This document shows positions 16,811 to 28,414 of a stretch of 64,000 nt of DNA, piece after piece (the first letter of the stretch is position 1; each line of letters starts with the position of its first letter). Origin of the DNA: Gehongia tenuis (GTDB lineage: Bacteria; Bacillota; Clostridia; Christensenellales; NSJ-53); contig NZ_JACRSR010000001.1 of the NCBI RefSeq assembly GCF_014384795.1, forward strand, positions 372,001-436,000, written 5' to 3'. The translations under genes and the position numbers were made by a program. The notes below the pieces were generated by a model. That model saw only the letters and a program-made list of their open reading frames with translations. It was not told where the DNA came from and ran no database searches.

Positions 16811-17035
16811 ATGGAAGCTCTTATCGCAATTGGCGCAGGTTTAGCTGCATTCACCGGTGTGGGCGCGGGTATCGGCATGGGCATCGCCACCAGCAAGGCT
16901 GTGGAGGCCGTGTCCCGTCAGCCCGAAGCCTCGGGCAAGATCAACACCATGCTCTTGATCGGTCTTGCCTTTGCCGAGACGACGGCCATCTACGGCTTCG
17001 TTATCTCGCTGATGCTCATCACCAAGATAGGATGA
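16811..17035 (+). CDS. atpE: ATP synthase F0 subunit c
   Basis: This 74-residue helical hairpin forms the rotor ring. Helix 1 has the [15 protein letters not shown] glycine pattern, the polar loop is SRQPEASGK, and helix 2 carries the ion-binding carboxylate E56 in [11 protein letters not shown]. In Na+-type rings a Gln sits 33 residues before the Glu (Q32/E65 in Ilyobacter tartaricus). Here that position is M23, although Thr57/Thr58 and Tyr61 resemble the Na+ set. Proton coupling is therefore more likely but not certain. Confidence 0.95.
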   Translation: MEALIAIGAGLAAFTGVGAGIGMGIATSKAVEAVSRQPEASGKINTMLLIGLAFAETTAIYGFVISLMLITKIG

Positions 17036-17045
17036 GGATGGTAAG

Positions 17046-17531
17046 ATGGAACTAAGTTTAACCAAGATGCTGATCTACGCCCTCAACATCGGCATCATCT
17101 ACCTGATCTACCGCTGGCTGCTCTACAAGCCGGTCCATAAGTTCCTTGCCGCCCGGGAGGAGCGCTTTATCGCCCGGGACGAGGCGCTTACCTCCGGCCA
17201 GAGCGAGGTTTCCTCCATGAAGAAGGAATACAAGCGGCTGATCGGGGATGTGGACGAAAAGCGGGCGGAGATCATCGAGGATGCGCGCAGAAAGGGTCTC
17301 CGGCAGGAGCGGGAGATCGTGGAGCGGGCGGAGCAGGAAGCGGACCTCATCCGTCAGAAGGCCCGGCGGGAGATGGAGGAGGAGCGCAGGATCGCCCAGC
17401 AGAACATGGAAGCGGAAGCCGTGTCCCTGGCCGTGGATATCGCCTCCAAGGTGCTGGAGCGGGAGGTATCCCTTGAAGATAACCGTCGGGTCATCGACGA
17501 TTACCTGGAAAGGCTGAACCGCCATGATTAA
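17046..17531 (+). CDS. atpF: ATP synthase F0 subunit b
   Basis: This 161-residue peripheral stalk subunit has one N-terminal membrane helix (about residues 7-27, IYALNIGIIYLIYRWLLY), a long charged helix (residues 30-150, rich in E/R heptads such as EEERRIAQQNMEAEA), and a C-terminal segment that meets delta. It overlaps atpH by 8 nt. Confidence 0.93.
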   Translation: MELSLTKMLIYALNIGIIYLIYRWLLYKPVHKFLAAREERFIARDEALTSGQSEVSSMKKEYKRLIGDVDEKRAEIIEDARRKGLRQEREIVERAEQEADLIRQKARREMEEERRIAQQNMEAEAVSLAVDIASKVLEREVSLEDNRRVIDDYLERLNRHD

Positions 17532-18072
17532 GGGCTATTTGGTGACGGCCTTCCCGCTTCGGGACCCGCAGATCGAAAAATTCAAGAGGATCCTGGAGGA
17601 GGTGCTCCAAGGCGAGGTTTCCCTCCGGCCCCTCCGGGACGAGACCCTGTGGGGCGTTGCGGGCATCGGCTTCGAGTCCCGCTTCTCCAAGGGCTATTTC
17701 GTGTTCGCCGATGAGAAGCTCCATCCCGACATGGACCTTCTTCGGGAACGCCTCGAGGGGGAGATCGGCCAGCAGATCGTCATGAAGCGCACGCTGGACG
17801 AGACGCTGGAGGGCGAATTCGCCCTCATCCTCGATCTCGCCACCATCCTGCGGGGGGAGCTCGTCTCCGCGTTCCCCATGGACGATGAGGAAATCACAAA
17901 GCTGGAGACGGAATTTGAAAGGAAGATGGGCAAGAAGGTCTTTCTGGAGGCGGGCGTGGATAAGAGCCTCCTCGGGGGCTTCGTGTGCACCATCGACAAG
18001 GTCTGCTTCGATTGCAGCCTGAGAACCCGCCTGGTGAGCCTCAAGGAGCACATCATGGCAAAGGAGGTGTAG
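17524..18072 (+). CDS. atpH: ATP synthase F1 subunit delta
   Basis: This 182-residue protein connects F1 to the b stalk. The C-terminal half (EGEFALILDLATILRGELVSAFPMDDEEITKLETEFERKMGKKV...GFVCTIDK...SLRTRLVSLKE) follows the OSCP/delta pattern, in which a conserved strand pair is followed by a helix ending near the C-terminus. The N-terminal helical domain is divergent and short for the family. The call rests on operon position plus the C-terminal pattern. Confidence 0.85.
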   Translation: MIKGYLVTAFPLRDPQIEKFKRILEEVLQGEVSLRPLRDETLWGVAGIGFESRFSKGYFVFADEKLHPDMDLLRERLEGEIGQQIVMKRTLDETLEGEFALILDLATILRGELVSAFPMDDEEITKLETEFERKMGKKVFLEAGVDKSLLGGFVCTIDKVCFDCSLRTRLVSLKEHIMAKEV

Positions 18073-18075
18073 TGG

Positions 18076-19608
18076 ATGGCGGAACTCCAAAAAGGACATG
18101 GCGCCATCTCCGACGCGATCCGGGAGCGGCTCGCGGACTACCAAGGCAATGAAACGGAAAAGAATATCGGCCGGGTGATCTCCTCCGGCGACGGCATCGT
18201 GAAGATCGCCGGGCTGATGGACTGCAAATACGGCGAGCTCCTCGAATTCGAGGACATGAACTACGGGCTGGCCCTGAACCTGGAGGACCAGTCGGTGGGC
18301 GCGGTGCTCTTCGGCGAGGGCACGAAGGTGGTCCAGGGCTCGGTGGTCATGGGCACCGGCCGGGTGGTGGAGGTGCCCGTGGGGGAGAAGCTGATCGGCC
18401 GGGTGGTGAACCCGCTGGGCCAGCCCCTGGACGCCATGGGCCCCATCGAGACCCACACCTACCGGCCCATCGAGTCGCCGGCGCCGGGCATCGTGGAGCG
18501 CAGCCCGGTGAATAAGCCGCTCATGACCGGGCTTCTTGCCATCGACAGCATGACCGCCATCGGCCGGGGCCAGCGGGAGCTCATCATCGGCGACCGGCAG
18601 ACGGGCAAGACCGCCATCGCCGTGGACACCATCCTGAACCAGAAGGGCAAGGACGTGGTGTGCATCTACGTGGGGATCGGCCAGAAGGCCAGCACCATGG
18701 CGAACGTCATTGGCACCTTCAAGGATTTCGGAGCCATGGCCTACACCATCGTGGTCTCCGCCACCGCCAGCGACTCGGCGCCGCTGCAGTACATCGCGCC
18801 CTACGCCGGGTGCGCCATGGCCGAGGAGCTGATGCACCAGGGCCGGGACGTTCTGATCGTCTACGACGATCTATCGAAGCACGCCGTGGCCTACCGGGCC
18901 ATGTCCCTGCTGCTCCACAGGCCGCCGGGCCGGGAAGCCTATCCCGGCGACGTGTTCTACCTCCATTCCCGGCTCCTCGAGCGGGCGGCGAAGCTTCGGG
19001 AGGACCTTGGCGGCGGCTCCATCACGGCGCTGCCCATCATCGAGACCATGGCGGGGGACATCTCCGCTTACGTGCCCACCAACGTGATCAGTATCACCGA
19101 CGGGCAGATCTTTCTCGAGACCGATCTGTTCCATGCCGGCGTGCGGCCGGCGGTGAACGTGGGCCTGTCCGTGTCCCGTGTGGGCGGCGCGGCCCAGTCG
19201 AAAGCCATGCGGAGGGTGGCCGGCCATCTCCGCCTCGATCTCGCCCAGTACCGGGAACTGGCCGTGTTCGCCCAGTTCGGCTCCGACCTCGACCCCGCCA
19301 CCCAGGAGATTCTGGATCACGGCGAGCGGCTGACCGAGGTCTTGAAGCAGGACCAGTACAAACCCCTGCCCCTCGCGGAGCAGGTGGTGCTGCTCTACGC
19401 CGTGGATAAGGGCCTGATGCGCAAGCTCAAGCTCCGGGAGATTCAGGACTACAAGAAGGCGCTGCTTCGCCACATGGAGGATGAGCACGACGATCTTTTG
19501 AAGGTCATTGAGACCGTGGGCGACCTCTCCGATGAGACCGCCGACTCCCTGAAGCTGGCCGTGGAGAGTTTCAACAAGGGCTATCTGAAAGAGGACGAAG
19601 ATGAGTAG
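18076..19608 (+). CDS. atpA: ATP synthase F1 subunit alpha
   Basis: This 510-residue non-catalytic nucleotide-binding subunit has its Walker A loop GDRQTGKT at residues 172-179. The start ([13 protein letters not shown]...[16 protein letters not shown]) is the beta-barrel domain. Later [22 protein letters not shown] and the arginine-finger region [14 protein letters not shown] are intact. It starts 3 nt after atpH and overlaps atpG by 8 nt. Confidence 0.97.
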   Translation: MAELQKGHGAISDAIRERLADYQGNETEKNIGRVISSGDGIVKIAGLMDCKYGELLEFEDMNYGLALNLEDQSVGAVLFGEGTKVVQGSVVMGTGRVVEVPVGEKLIGRVVNPLGQPLDAMGPIETHTYRPIESPAPGIVERSPVNKPLMTGLLAIDSMTAIGRGQRELIIGDRQTGKTAIAVDTILNQKGKDVVCIYVGIGQKASTMANVIGTFKDFGAMAYTIVVSATASDSAPLQYIAPYAGCAMAEELMHQGRDVLIVYDDLSKHAVAYRAMSLLLHRPPGREAYPGDVFYLHSRLLERAAKLREDLGGGSITALPIIETMAGDISAYVPTNVISITDGQIFLETDLFHAGVRPAVNVGLSVSRVGGAAQSKAMRRVAGHLRLDLAQYRELAVFAQFGSDLDPATQEILDHGERLTEVLKQDQYKPLPLAEQVVLLYAVDKGLMRKLKLREIQDYKKALLRHMEDEHDDLLKVIETVGDLSDETADSLKLAVESFNKGYLKEDEDE

Positions 19609-20482
19609 CAGCAACATGCACGACATCCGCACCCACATCAAGACGGTGCAGGAGACCATGCAGATCACCAAGGCCATGCACCTCATCTCCACGGCCAAGA
19701 TGCAGAAGGCCATGAAGCGCTACGACGCCAACGCCGTCTATCTCAGTCTGGTGCGCCAGACCATGAAGGACATGATCGCCCACCGTTTGGGCGGGCAGAC
19801 CCATCCCTTTTTGCAGGAGCGGGCGGACACCACCGCGGCCCACATCGTCATCGCCGGCGACAAGGGCCTGGCCGGCGGCTACAACCACAACGTGCTGAAC
19901 CTGGCCGCCGAGCACATGAAGGGGCACGAGGAGCTGTCCATCCTGACCGTGGGTCAGATTGCGAGGGAGTTCCTCACCAAAAAGGGGTACATGGTGGACG
20001 TGGAATTCCTCCATGTGGCCCAGAACCCGACGCTGGACAATGCCCGGCAGATCACCGATACGGTCATCGACATGTTCAAGCAGAACCTCCTCAATCAGGT
20101 TTATATCTGCTACACCAAGATGATCTCGCCCATCAAGCAGGAGGCCCGGGTGATGCGGCTTCTGCCGGTTTACCTTTCGGACTTCGACGACGTGGAGGAC
20201 CTCGCGCCCTACGAGGGCGAGATGCTCTACGAGCCCGACGCCCGCACCATGTTCGACTACGTGGTGCCCCAGTACATCATCGGCGTGATCTATTCGTGCC
20301 TGGTGCAGTCCTACGCCTCGGAGCACTGCGCGAGAATGCAGGCCATGGACGCGGCCACCAGGAACGCCGAGGAGATGATCGAAAAGCTGCAAAAGCAGTA
20401 CAACCGGGCGCGGCAGAACGCCATCACCGAGGAGATCAACGAGATCGTATCCGGCACCGAGGCGCAGAGCCGCCGGAGCTAG
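19601..20482 (+). CDS. atpG: ATP synthase F1 subunit gamma
   Basis: This 293-residue central shaft subunit has N-terminal ([27 protein letters not shown]) and C-terminal ([20 protein letters not shown]...[14 protein letters not shown]) helices that form the coiled coil inside the alpha-beta ring. Both are well conserved. The middle Rossmann-like part includes [15 protein letters not shown] second in-frame ATG lies at 19616, but the first overlaps atpA naturally. Confidence 0.96.
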   Translation: MSSSNMHDIRTHIKTVQETMQITKAMHLISTAKMQKAMKRYDANAVYLSLVRQTMKDMIAHRLGGQTHPFLQERADTTAAHIVIAGDKGLAGGYNHNVLNLAAEHMKGHEELSILTVGQIAREFLTKKGYMVDVEFLHVAQNPTLDNARQITDTVIDMFKQNLLNQVYICYTKMISPIKQEARVMRLLPVYLSDFDDVEDLAPYEGEMLYEPDARTMFDYVVPQYIIGVIYSCLVQSYASEHCARMQAMDAATRNAEEMIEKLQKQYNRARQNAITEEINEIVSGTEAQSRRS

Positions 20483-22047
<1,565 letters not shown>

Positions 22048-22051
22048 GGGG

Positions 22052-22468
22052 ATGAAGACCTTTCATCTTGAGATCACCACGCCGGAGCGCCGCTTCTATG
22101 ACGGGCCGGTGGAATCGCTGGTGGTGGAGGGCACCCAGGGCAAGCTGGGCATCCTCGCGGGCCACATCCCCATGTCCACCGGCATTTCCGTGGGCACCAT
22201 CCGCTTCAAGGTGGACGGCCAGTGGAAGGAGAGCTTCTGTTCGGAGGGCTTTCTTGAGGTGCGCCCGGATCGGACCATCATTCTTGCCCAGGCCGTGGAG
22301 TGGCCGGACGAGATCGACGCCCGGCGCGCCGAGGAAGCGCGGCTTCGGGCGGAGGAGCGTCTCCGGCAGAAGAAGAGCATGCAGGAATACACCCAGAGCA
22401 AGATCGCCCTCACCCGGGCGATGGTGCGTCTGCGGGTGACCCGCAACCGCATGGATAAACTGGACTAG
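22052..22468 (+). CDS. atpC: ATP synthase F1 subunit epsilon
   Basis: This 138-residue subunit regulates the central stalk. The N-terminal beta-sandwich (FHLEITTPERRFYDGPVESLVVEGTQGKLGILAGHIPM) is typical. It is followed by the two-helix C-terminal domain (ARRAEEARLRAEERLRQKK) that can inhibit ATP hydrolysis. It is the last gene of the operon, 4 nt after atpD. Confidence 0.95.
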   Translation: MKTFHLEITTPERRFYDGPVESLVVEGTQGKLGILAGHIPMSTGISVGTIRFKVDGQWKESFCSEGFLEVRPDRTIILAQAVEWPDEIDARRAEEARLRAEERLRQKKSMQEYTQSKIALTRAMVRLRVTRNRMDKLD

Positions 22469-22528
22469 AGGAAAAACGGGGGTATGGGCCGAATCAAGGA
22501 CCAGCCCCTTTTTTGTGAGGTGACTGTC

Positions 22529-23332
22529 ATGATGGAATGGGTGGCCGCCGGCGTGGCCCGGCGGGCGGACGGCGCGGTGCTGTGCCAAAAACGGCCGGAG
22601 GGCAGCTTCTACGGGGGGTACTATGAGTTCCCCGGCGGCAAGCTGGAGCTGATGGAGAGCGCCGGGGCGGCGCTGGTCCGGGAGTTCAGGGAGGAGCTGG
22701 GCGTAAGGGTTCTGCCCGGGCCCGTGATCCACACCGCCTACCACGACTATGGCGAGCGTCAGGTAATGATCCATTTTCTCCACTGCCGTCTTCTCGGCGA
22801 GCCCCGGCCCCGGGAAGGCCAGCAGATCGCCTTTGTGCCGCCGGAAAAGCTTTCGGAGTATCCCTTTTTGCCGGCGGACGGCGCGCTCATCGCCATGCTG
22901 CCCGGGCTGGAGCCGCCGCCCGCGCCGAAGCGGCTCACGCTGGTGCTGGGCGACGGCACCGCGCTGGAATATGCCAAGAACCTCGTGGAGGCCATGGAGG
23001 CGGGGGGACGGACCGCGGCGCTGATGCCGCTGGAGGAGGGCGCCGGTCCCATCCGCCGCCTGCTGGACCGGGACCTTCCCGTGATCGCGGTGGGCTCCCT
23101 GCCCGGCGTTGAAAGGCTTCCGGTGTCCCGTTCTTTTGGGACCGGCCCGGCCGGCCCGAACGCGGCCCCATCCGGTGTGACCCCGGCCGGCGGCGGGACG
23201 GCCTATACCGGCCCGGTCCCCTTTGGCGTCGGCCCGGCCTTCTCGGACCCCGCCCAGGCCGCCTGCGAGCTGGCTCCGCTGGCTTCCGCCATCTTTGAGG
23301 TCGCCCTGGGGGTGGCCGTGAAACTTGGGTAA
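22529..23332 (+). CDS. Nudix hydrolase with an extra C-terminal domain
   Basis: The protein has 267 residues. The N-terminal half is a MutT-type Nudix domain with a perfect box: G-x5-E-x7-R-E-F-R-E-E-L-G-V, starting at GKLELMESAG. This suggests clean-up of 8-oxo-dGTP or a related nucleotide. The Nudix fold ends near LPGLEPPPAP. The rest, about 130 residues, begins RLTLVLGDGTALEYAKNLVEA, passes through a Gly/Pro/Ala-rich stretch (GPAGPNAAPSGVTPAGG) and ends ACELAPLASAIFEVALGVAVK, faintly like the end of a sugar-isomerase (SIS) fold. That part is unassigned. The start ATG at 22529 follows GAGGTGACTGTC. Confidence 0.8.
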   Translation: MMEWVAAGVARRADGAVLCQKRPEGSFYGGYYEFPGGKLELMESAGAALVREFREELGVRVLPGPVIHTAYHDYGERQVMIHFLHCRLLGEPRPREGQQIAFVPPEKLSEYPFLPADGALIAMLPGLEPPPAPKRLTLVLGDGTALEYAKNLVEAMEAGGRTAALMPLEEGAGPIRRLLDRDLPVIAVGSLPGVERLPVSRSFGTGPAGPNAAPSGVTPAGGGTAYTGPVPFGVGPAFSDPAQAACELAPLASAIFEVALGVAVKLG

Positions 23333-23350
23333 CGGAAAGGATGTGTCCCC

Positions 23351-24457
23351 ATGAGAACCTATGTGGAAATTGATCTCGCCCGGGTGATGGAAAACGTTCG
23401 GGTGATCGCCTCCCAGCTCCCCGAAGGCACCGCTCTCTACGGCGCCATGAAGGCCGACGCCTATGGCCACGGCGCGGTAGAGGTGGCGAGGGCGGCGAAG
23501 AAGGCGGGGCTCGCCGGGTGCTGCGTGGCCTCCGCCGAGGAGGGGGAGGAGCTCATCGCGTCGGGGATCGGCCTTCCGGTGCTGCTTCTTGGACGGCTCC
23601 TTCCGGAGGACGAGGAGCGGGCGGTGGAGCTCGGGCTGGAGTTCAACGTGTTCGATCCCGCGCAGGTGGCCCGGGTGAACGCCATCGCCGGGCGGCTTCA
23701 AAAAAAGGCCCGGGTTCACGCCAAGCTGGACACGGGCATGCACCGGCTGGGCATGGATTCGGATGAGGGTGTTTCGGCCATGATCGCCGCGCTGGGCTCG
23801 GCGCCGAACGTGACGCTGGAAGGCGTGTTCAGCCACCTCTCCAGCGCGGATGATGAAAGAGCTTACACGCTGATGCAGAAAGAGAAATTCGATCATTGGG
23901 TGAAGATGTTTCGGGGTGCAGGATTCACCTTCAAGACCCACCTGCAGAACACCCCCGGGATCTTCAACTACCCGGGGATGGGCTACGACATCGCCCGGCC
24001 GGGCATCGGCATCTACGGGTACGGCTACGGCTTTGACACTGGAAAGCTCCGGCCGGCGCTCTCCTGGTACGCCCGGGTGCTGCAGGTCCGGGAGCTGGCG
24101 GCGGGGGAGACGGTGTCCTACAACCGGACCTTCCGGGCGGAGAGGCCCATGACTCTCGCGTGCATTGCCGCGGGGTACGCCGACGGCTACAAAAGGTGCC
24201 TGTCCAGCCGGGGCGAGGTGCTCATTGCCGGACGGCGGTGCAAGGTGGTGGGCCGGGTGTGCATGGACCTCACCATGGTGGACGTGACCGGCGTTCCCGC
24301 GGCGCCGGGGGACTGGGCCACGCTCCTTGGAACGGACGGGGGCGAGACCATCGACGCCACCGAGCTTGCCGGGCTGTGCGGCACCATCAACTACGAGATC
24401 CTCACCTCCATCCATGACAAGCGGGTGCCAAGGAAGTACGTGGGGGGCGGCGCGTAA
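23351..24457 (+). CDS. alr: Alanine racemase
   Basis: This 368-residue PLP enzyme makes D-alanine for peptidoglycan. The PLP lysine is K34 in MKADAYGHG, and the second catalytic base is Y257 in VSYNRTF. The barrel motifs (HAKLDTGMHRLGM, FSHLSSADD, NTPGIFNYPGMGYDIARPGIGIYGY) and the C-terminal beta domain (GRVCMDLTMVDVT) are complete. The stop overlaps the next start by 1 nt. Confidence 0.96.
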   Translation: MRTYVEIDLARVMENVRVIASQLPEGTALYGAMKADAYGHGAVEVARAAKKAGLAGCCVASAEEGEELIASGIGLPVLLLGRLLPEDEERAVELGLEFNVFDPAQVARVNAIAGRLQKKARVHAKLDTGMHRLGMDSDEGVSAMIAALGSAPNVTLEGVFSHLSSADDERAYTLMQKEKFDHWVKMFRGAGFTFKTHLQNTPGIFNYPGMGYDIARPGIGIYGYGYGFDTGKLRPALSWYARVLQVRELAAGETVSYNRTFRAERPMTLACIAAGYADGYKRCLSSRGEVLIAGRRCKVVGRVCMDLTMVDVTGVPAAPGDWATLLGTDGGETIDATELAGLCGTINYEILTSIHDKRVPRKYVGGGA

Positions 24458-25017
24458 TGGCGGAGCGCAAGGCGGCGGCCCGCAGGGCGGCTCTGGCCCG
24501 GCGAAGCGCCCTTTCCCCGGAAGTCCGGGCGGAGGGGAGCCGGCGGGCGGCGGAGCGTCTTGCCGCCCTTCCCGATTACCGGGCGGCCGGGGCGGTGCTC
24601 CTTTATGCCTCCTACGGCGCGGAGCTGTGCACCCTGCCGCTGATCGAGGCGGCCCTTGAGGCGGGCAAAGCGGTGGCCCTGCCGGTGGATCTGGGCGGCG
24701 GACGCATGGAGGCGGCCTTCGTGACGGACCTTCAGGGGCTTCGGCCCGGCCCCCGGGGCATCCTTGAGCCCGCGGGGCCCTTCGCGGACCCGGCGCTCTT
24801 TGATTTTGCCGTGGTGCCGGCGGTGGCGGCGGACCATGCCGGCGTGCGTCTCGGGTACGGCGGCGGCTACTACGACCGCTATCTGCCCCGCCTGCGGAGG
24901 GACGCGGTCCGGGCGGGCCTCATCTTCGAATGCCAGCTGGTGCCCGGCCTGCCCCGGGAGGCTCACGACAGCGTGCTGCCCCTGTGGATCACCGAGGAAA
25001 GGATGTTTTGCCCATGA
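24457..25017 (+). CDS. 5-formyltetrahydrofolate cyclo-ligase
   Basis: This 186-residue enzyme converts 5-formyl-THF to 5,10-methenyl-THF with ATP. Landmarks are the basic N-terminal helix (RRAALARRSALSP), the strand VLLYASYGAELCTLPLIEAAL, and the signature GVRLGYGGGYYDRYLPRL near the C-terminus, which binds ATP and folate. It overlaps the downstream phosphatase gene by 4 nt. Confidence 0.9.
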   Translation: MAERKAAARRAALARRSALSPEVRAEGSRRAAERLAALPDYRAAGAVLLYASYGAELCTLPLIEAALEAGKAVALPVDLGGGRMEAAFVTDLQGLRPGPRGILEPAGPFADPALFDFAVVPAVAADHAGVRLGYGGGYYDRYLPRLRRDAVRAGLIFECQLVPGLPREAHDSVLPLWITEERMFCP

Positions 25018-25718
25018 TCTACGTGACGGCGGATCTCCACGGCATGGCGCCGGCAGCCTTCGACGGCCTCCTTGCCAGGGGCGGGGTGGGGCCGGCGGAC
25101 ACGGTGTTCATTCTGGGGGATGTGCTGGACCGGGGCGAGCACGGCATCGCCCTTTTGGAGAGCCTGCTGTGCCGGGACAATGTGATCACCCTGATGGGCA
25201 ACCATGAGCGCATGTTCATGTCGGTGGCGGAGGGGCTCATCGCGGAGATCACCGAGGAGAGCGTGGCCGCCTTCGATGAGGCGCGGGTGCAGATGGTGCT
25301 CGACTATCTGATGAACGGCGGCGGGCCCACCCTGGAAGCCTTCCGGAAGCTGGACCCGGAGCGGCGGGGCGACGTACTCGACTACATCCTGGACATGCCC
25401 CTGTATGAGACGGTGCGGGCCGGGGGTCGGGACTATCTGCTGTGCCATGGGGGGATCGATCATTTTGATCCGGCGGCGCCCCTCGCGCAGTACGAACTGG
25501 ACGATTTCCTCTGGGGCCGGCCGGAGCTCACCGAACCCTTCTACGGCGGCTCGCCCCGTCTCGTCATCGGGCATACGCCCACCTACTGCTACGGCGGGGA
25601 GCATCGGGACAGAGTGATTTTCACCGAGGGGTTCATCAATGTGGACACGGGCCGCGGCCATGGCGGGAAGGCGGCACTGCTTTGCCTGGACACCCTGAAG
25701 TGGTGCCTGGAATCGTAA
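25014..25718 (+). CDS. Calcineurin-like metallophosphatase
   Basis: This 234-residue PPP-family phosphatase carries the three metal motifs in order: D-L-H (VTADLHG), GDVLDRG and GNHE (LMGNHERM), with later His residues in LLCHGGIDHF and VIGHTPT. It resembles ApaH/PrpE-type diadenosine tetraphosphatases and bacterial Ser/Thr phosphatases; which of these it is cannot be decided. The start is the ATG at 25014, overlapping the previous stop (ATGA). Confidence 0.88.
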   Translation: MIYVTADLHGMAPAAFDGLLARGGVGPADTVFILGDVLDRGEHGIALLESLLCRDNVITLMGNHERMFMSVAEGLIAEITEESVAAFDEARVQMVLDYLMNGGGPTLEAFRKLDPERRGDVLDYILDMPLYETVRAGGRDYLLCHGGIDHFDPAAPLAQYELDDFLWGRPELTEPFYGGSPRLVIGHTPTYCYGGEHRDRVIFTEGFINVDTGRGHGGKAALLCLDTLKWCLES

Positions 25719-25753
25719 AAAAGCGCGTTGGGTTCGCCCCGGCGCGCTTTTTT
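25717..25753. terminator. Bidirectional-type terminator
   Basis: AAAAAAGCGCG and CGCGCTTTTTT form a stem around a 15-nt loop immediately after the phosphatase stop codon. Confidence 0.85.
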
Positions 25754-25879
25754 GTGCTGCGGCCCGCAGTGCTCCCCGGAGCCGGGATCGATCCCACCCG
25801 CCCGCCGCCCCCGTTTTCAGTCTCGCCCGTCCGCGGCGTTCCCCGGCTGCCTCTCCCCAAAATAAGACAAATACCCGAG

Positions 25880-25908
25880 TTGAGCGGGGCGTGAATGTGT
25901 GCTAAAAT
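25880..25908 (+). promoter_or_regulatory. Promoter for ftsK
   Basis: TTGAGC (25880-25885), a 17-nt spacer and TAAAAT (25903-25908). Transcription would begin near 25915, only about 7 nt before the first possible ATG of ftsK. Confidence 0.65.
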
Positions 25909-25954
25909 AGATTGAATACGTATGTACAGAGGTCATAAGAAGGGGGCCGGGCCA

Positions 25955-28414
25955 TTGGCCAGTTCGGGGAAAAAGAGCCGCGGGAGCGGAAAAAAGAAAA
26001 AGTTTCCCTTTTGGCAGGAGGTATCCGGGGTGATCGTGATCGCCCTCGGACTTTTTGCGGGGGTGAGCGTGTACGCCGGAGCGGGCGGATTTCTGGGCAC
26101 GGGGCTGACCGGGCTGCTGTTCGGCCTTCTCGGGACGCTGGCCTATGCCTCGCCCATCATCATCCTGGCGGTGGGCGCGGCCATCATTTTCTACGCCAAA
26201 TTCCGGCTCACCGCAAAGCACATGGTGGTGGCGGGCCTTTTGGCCTGGGCGGTTCTCACCCTGTTCCATCTGTTCGTGCACGGACAGATCCTGGAAACGG
26301 GCTTTTTCGGCTATGTGAAGGATTCCTATCTTCTGGGCATCGGCGGGCGCACCGGCGGCGGCGCGCTGGGCGCGGTCCTGGCCTTTTTGACGATGAAGCT
26401 TTTTGGAACCGCCGGATCCTACATCTTTGCGGTGACGGCGATCCTTGTTTGCATCGTGGCGCTCACCCACTTCTCCGTGCGCAAGAAGGGTCAGGAGGTG
26501 GGCGAGCGAATCGCCCAGTCGGTGAAGGATCAAAAGGAGAAGCGCCAGCAAAGGCGGGAGGAGAAGGAGCTGTACGTGGCGGACCTGGAGCCGGGGAGCC
26601 TGCCGAAAAAGGATAAGCTTGGCATCGACCCTCTGACGGAGAAGGGGCCCATCCCCATGGTGAAGCGGCCCCGCTATCCCGGCGATGTGGAGCTGGGCGA
26701 CCCGCCCTTCGAGCCGGACGAGCCCATCAAGGTTTACGGCGAGAACGACCCGCTGGAGGTGGAGGAGGCGTTCATCGAGCGGGCCCAGGCGCTGAAGGGC
26801 GTGGGCGGGAAGGCGAAGCGGCGGGAGGCGCCGAAGCCCTCCTTCTTTGAGGAGGAGCAGCCGAAGAATCCCAGCGTGAGCGATTTTGACGAGAACGAGC
26901 CCCCAAGGCCCCGAAGCGCGCCGGAAGCGGGCGGCCCTGAGAGCGCGCCGGAGAAGCGGGAGCCGGCCTATACCCGGCCGCCGGTGGATCTTTTGCGCCT
27001 GCCGCCGAAGGCCGGCGGCCAGACGGAGGATGTGCGGGAGAAGGCGAAGATCCTGAAGGAGACGCTGGCGAGCTTTGGCATCTCGGCCAAGGTGCTGCAG
27101 GTGAACCGGGGCCCGGTCATCACCCGCTACGAGCTGCAGCCGGCGCCGGGCATCAAGGTGAGCCGGATTTTGAACCTTTCCGACGACATCGCTCTGTCCA
27201 TGGCGGCGCCGGGCGTTCGCATCGAGGCGCCCATCCCCGGCAAGGCGGCCATCGGCATCGAGGTCCCCAACCAGAAGAGCGCCATGGTCTCCCTGCGGGA
27301 GGTGCTGGACTCGAAGACCTTCTGGAATCATCCTTCCAAGCTTGCGGTGGCCCTCGGCAAGGACATCGCCGGCACCGATCTTGTGATCGACCTGGCCAAG
27401 ATGCCCCATCTGCTCATCGCCGGCGCCACCGGCTCGGGCAAGAGCGTTTGCATCAATTCCATTTTGCTGAGTATTCTTTATAAGGCGGACCCGGCGGAGG
27501 TGAAGCTCATCGTGGTGGACCCGAAGGTGGTGGAGCTGGGGAACTACAACGGCATTCCCCACCTGATGATCCCCGTGGTCACCGATCCGAAGAAGGCCGC
27601 CGGCGCCCTCAAGTGGGCGGTGGTGGAGATGGAGAAGCGCTACCGCACCTTCGCCGACGCCCGGGTGAAGAACATCACCCAGTACAACGAGATGATGGCG
27701 GAGGCGGGAGAAGAGAAGATGCCCTTCATCGTGGTCATCATCGACGAGCTGGCCGACCTCATGATGGTCGCCGCCAAGGACGTGGAGGAGAACATCTGCC
27801 GCCTGGCCCAGCTGGCCCGGGCCGCGGGCATCCACCTGGTGGTGGCGACCCAGCGCCCCTCGGCCAACGTCATCACCGGGCTGATCAAGGCGAACATTCC
27901 CTCCCGCATCGCCTTTGCCGTATCCTCCATGATCGACTCCCGCATCATCCTGGACGCGCCGGGCGCGGAGAAGCTGCTCGGCCGGGGCGACATGCTCTAC
28001 TTCCCCATGGGCGCTTCAAAGCCCACCCGGGCCCAGGGCTGCTTCGTCTCCGAGGATGAGACCAACGGGGTGGCGGACTACATCCGGGAGAGGATGGGCG
28101 TGGCCGAATACTCCGAGGAGGTGCAAAGCGGCATCGAGGCGGCGGCGGGCGGCAGCGAGGAGAGCCCCGCCGGCGGGGAGGACTACGACGAGCTGCTGCC
28201 CCTTGCGGTAAAGACCGCCCTTGAATACGGGCAGGCCTCGGCGTCCATGTTCCAGCGCCGGCTCCGGGTGGGCTATTCCCGGGCGTCCCGGCTCATCGAC
28301 GAGATGGAGCAGCGGGGCATCGTATCCGCCTTCGAGGGCAGCAAATCACGGAACGTACTCATCACCCGGGAGGACTATGAGCGCATGTTCCCGGGAGAGG
28401 GGGGGCTTCTATGA
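25955..28414 (+). CDS. ftsK: DNA translocase FtsK/SpoIIIE
   Basis: This membrane-anchored hexameric DNA pump clears chromosomal DNA from the division septum or into the forespore. From the in-frame ATG at 25922 it would have 830 residues. I prefer the TTG at 25955 (819 residues) because it lies 8 nt after AGGGGG and the promoter would place the ATG almost at the mRNA 5' end. Four or more N-terminal membrane helices are followed by an acidic/proline-rich linker. The RecA-like motor has Walker A GATGSGKS (near residue 501 counted from the ATG) and Walker [13 protein letters not shown]. The C-terminal winged-helix gamma domain is [21 protein letters not shown]. Confidence 0.93.
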   Translation: MASSGKKSRGSGKKKKFPFWQEVSGVIVIALGLFAGVSVYAGAGGFLGTGLTGLLFGLLGTLAYASPIIILAVGAAIIFYAKFRLTAKHMVVAGLLAWAVLTLFHLFVHGQILETGFFGYVKDSYLLGIGGRTGGGALGAVLAFLTMKLFGTAGSYIFAVTAILVCIVALTHFSVRKKGQEVGERIAQSVKDQKEKRQQRREEKELYVADLEPGSLPKKDKLGIDPLTEKGPIPMVKRPRYPGDVELGDPPFEPDEPIKVYGENDPLEVEEAFIERAQALKGVGGKAKRREAPKPSFFEEEQPKNPSVSDFDENEPPRPRSAPEAGGPESAPEKREPAYTRPPVDLLRLPPKAGGQTEDVREKAKILKETLASFGISAKVLQVNRGPVITRYELQPAPGIKVSRILNLSDDIALSMAAPGVRIEAPIPGKAAIGIEVPNQKSAMVSLREVLDSKTFWNHPSKLAVALGKDIAGTDLVIDLAKMPHLLIAGATGSGKSVCINSILLSILYKADPAEVKLIVVDPKVVELGNYNGIPHLMIPVVTDPKKAAGALKWAVVEMEKRYRTFADARVKNITQYNEMMAEAGEEKMPFIVVIIDELADLMMVAAKDVEENICRLAQLARAAGIHLVVATQRPSANVITGLIKANIPSRIAFAVSSMIDSRIILDAPGAEKLLGRGDMLYFPMGASKPTRAQGCFVSEDETNGVADYIRERMGVAEYSEEVQSGIEAAAGGSEESPAGGEDYDELLPLAVKTALEYGQASASMFQRRLRVGYSRASRLIDEMEQRGIVSAFEGSKSRNVLITREDYERMFPGEGGLL

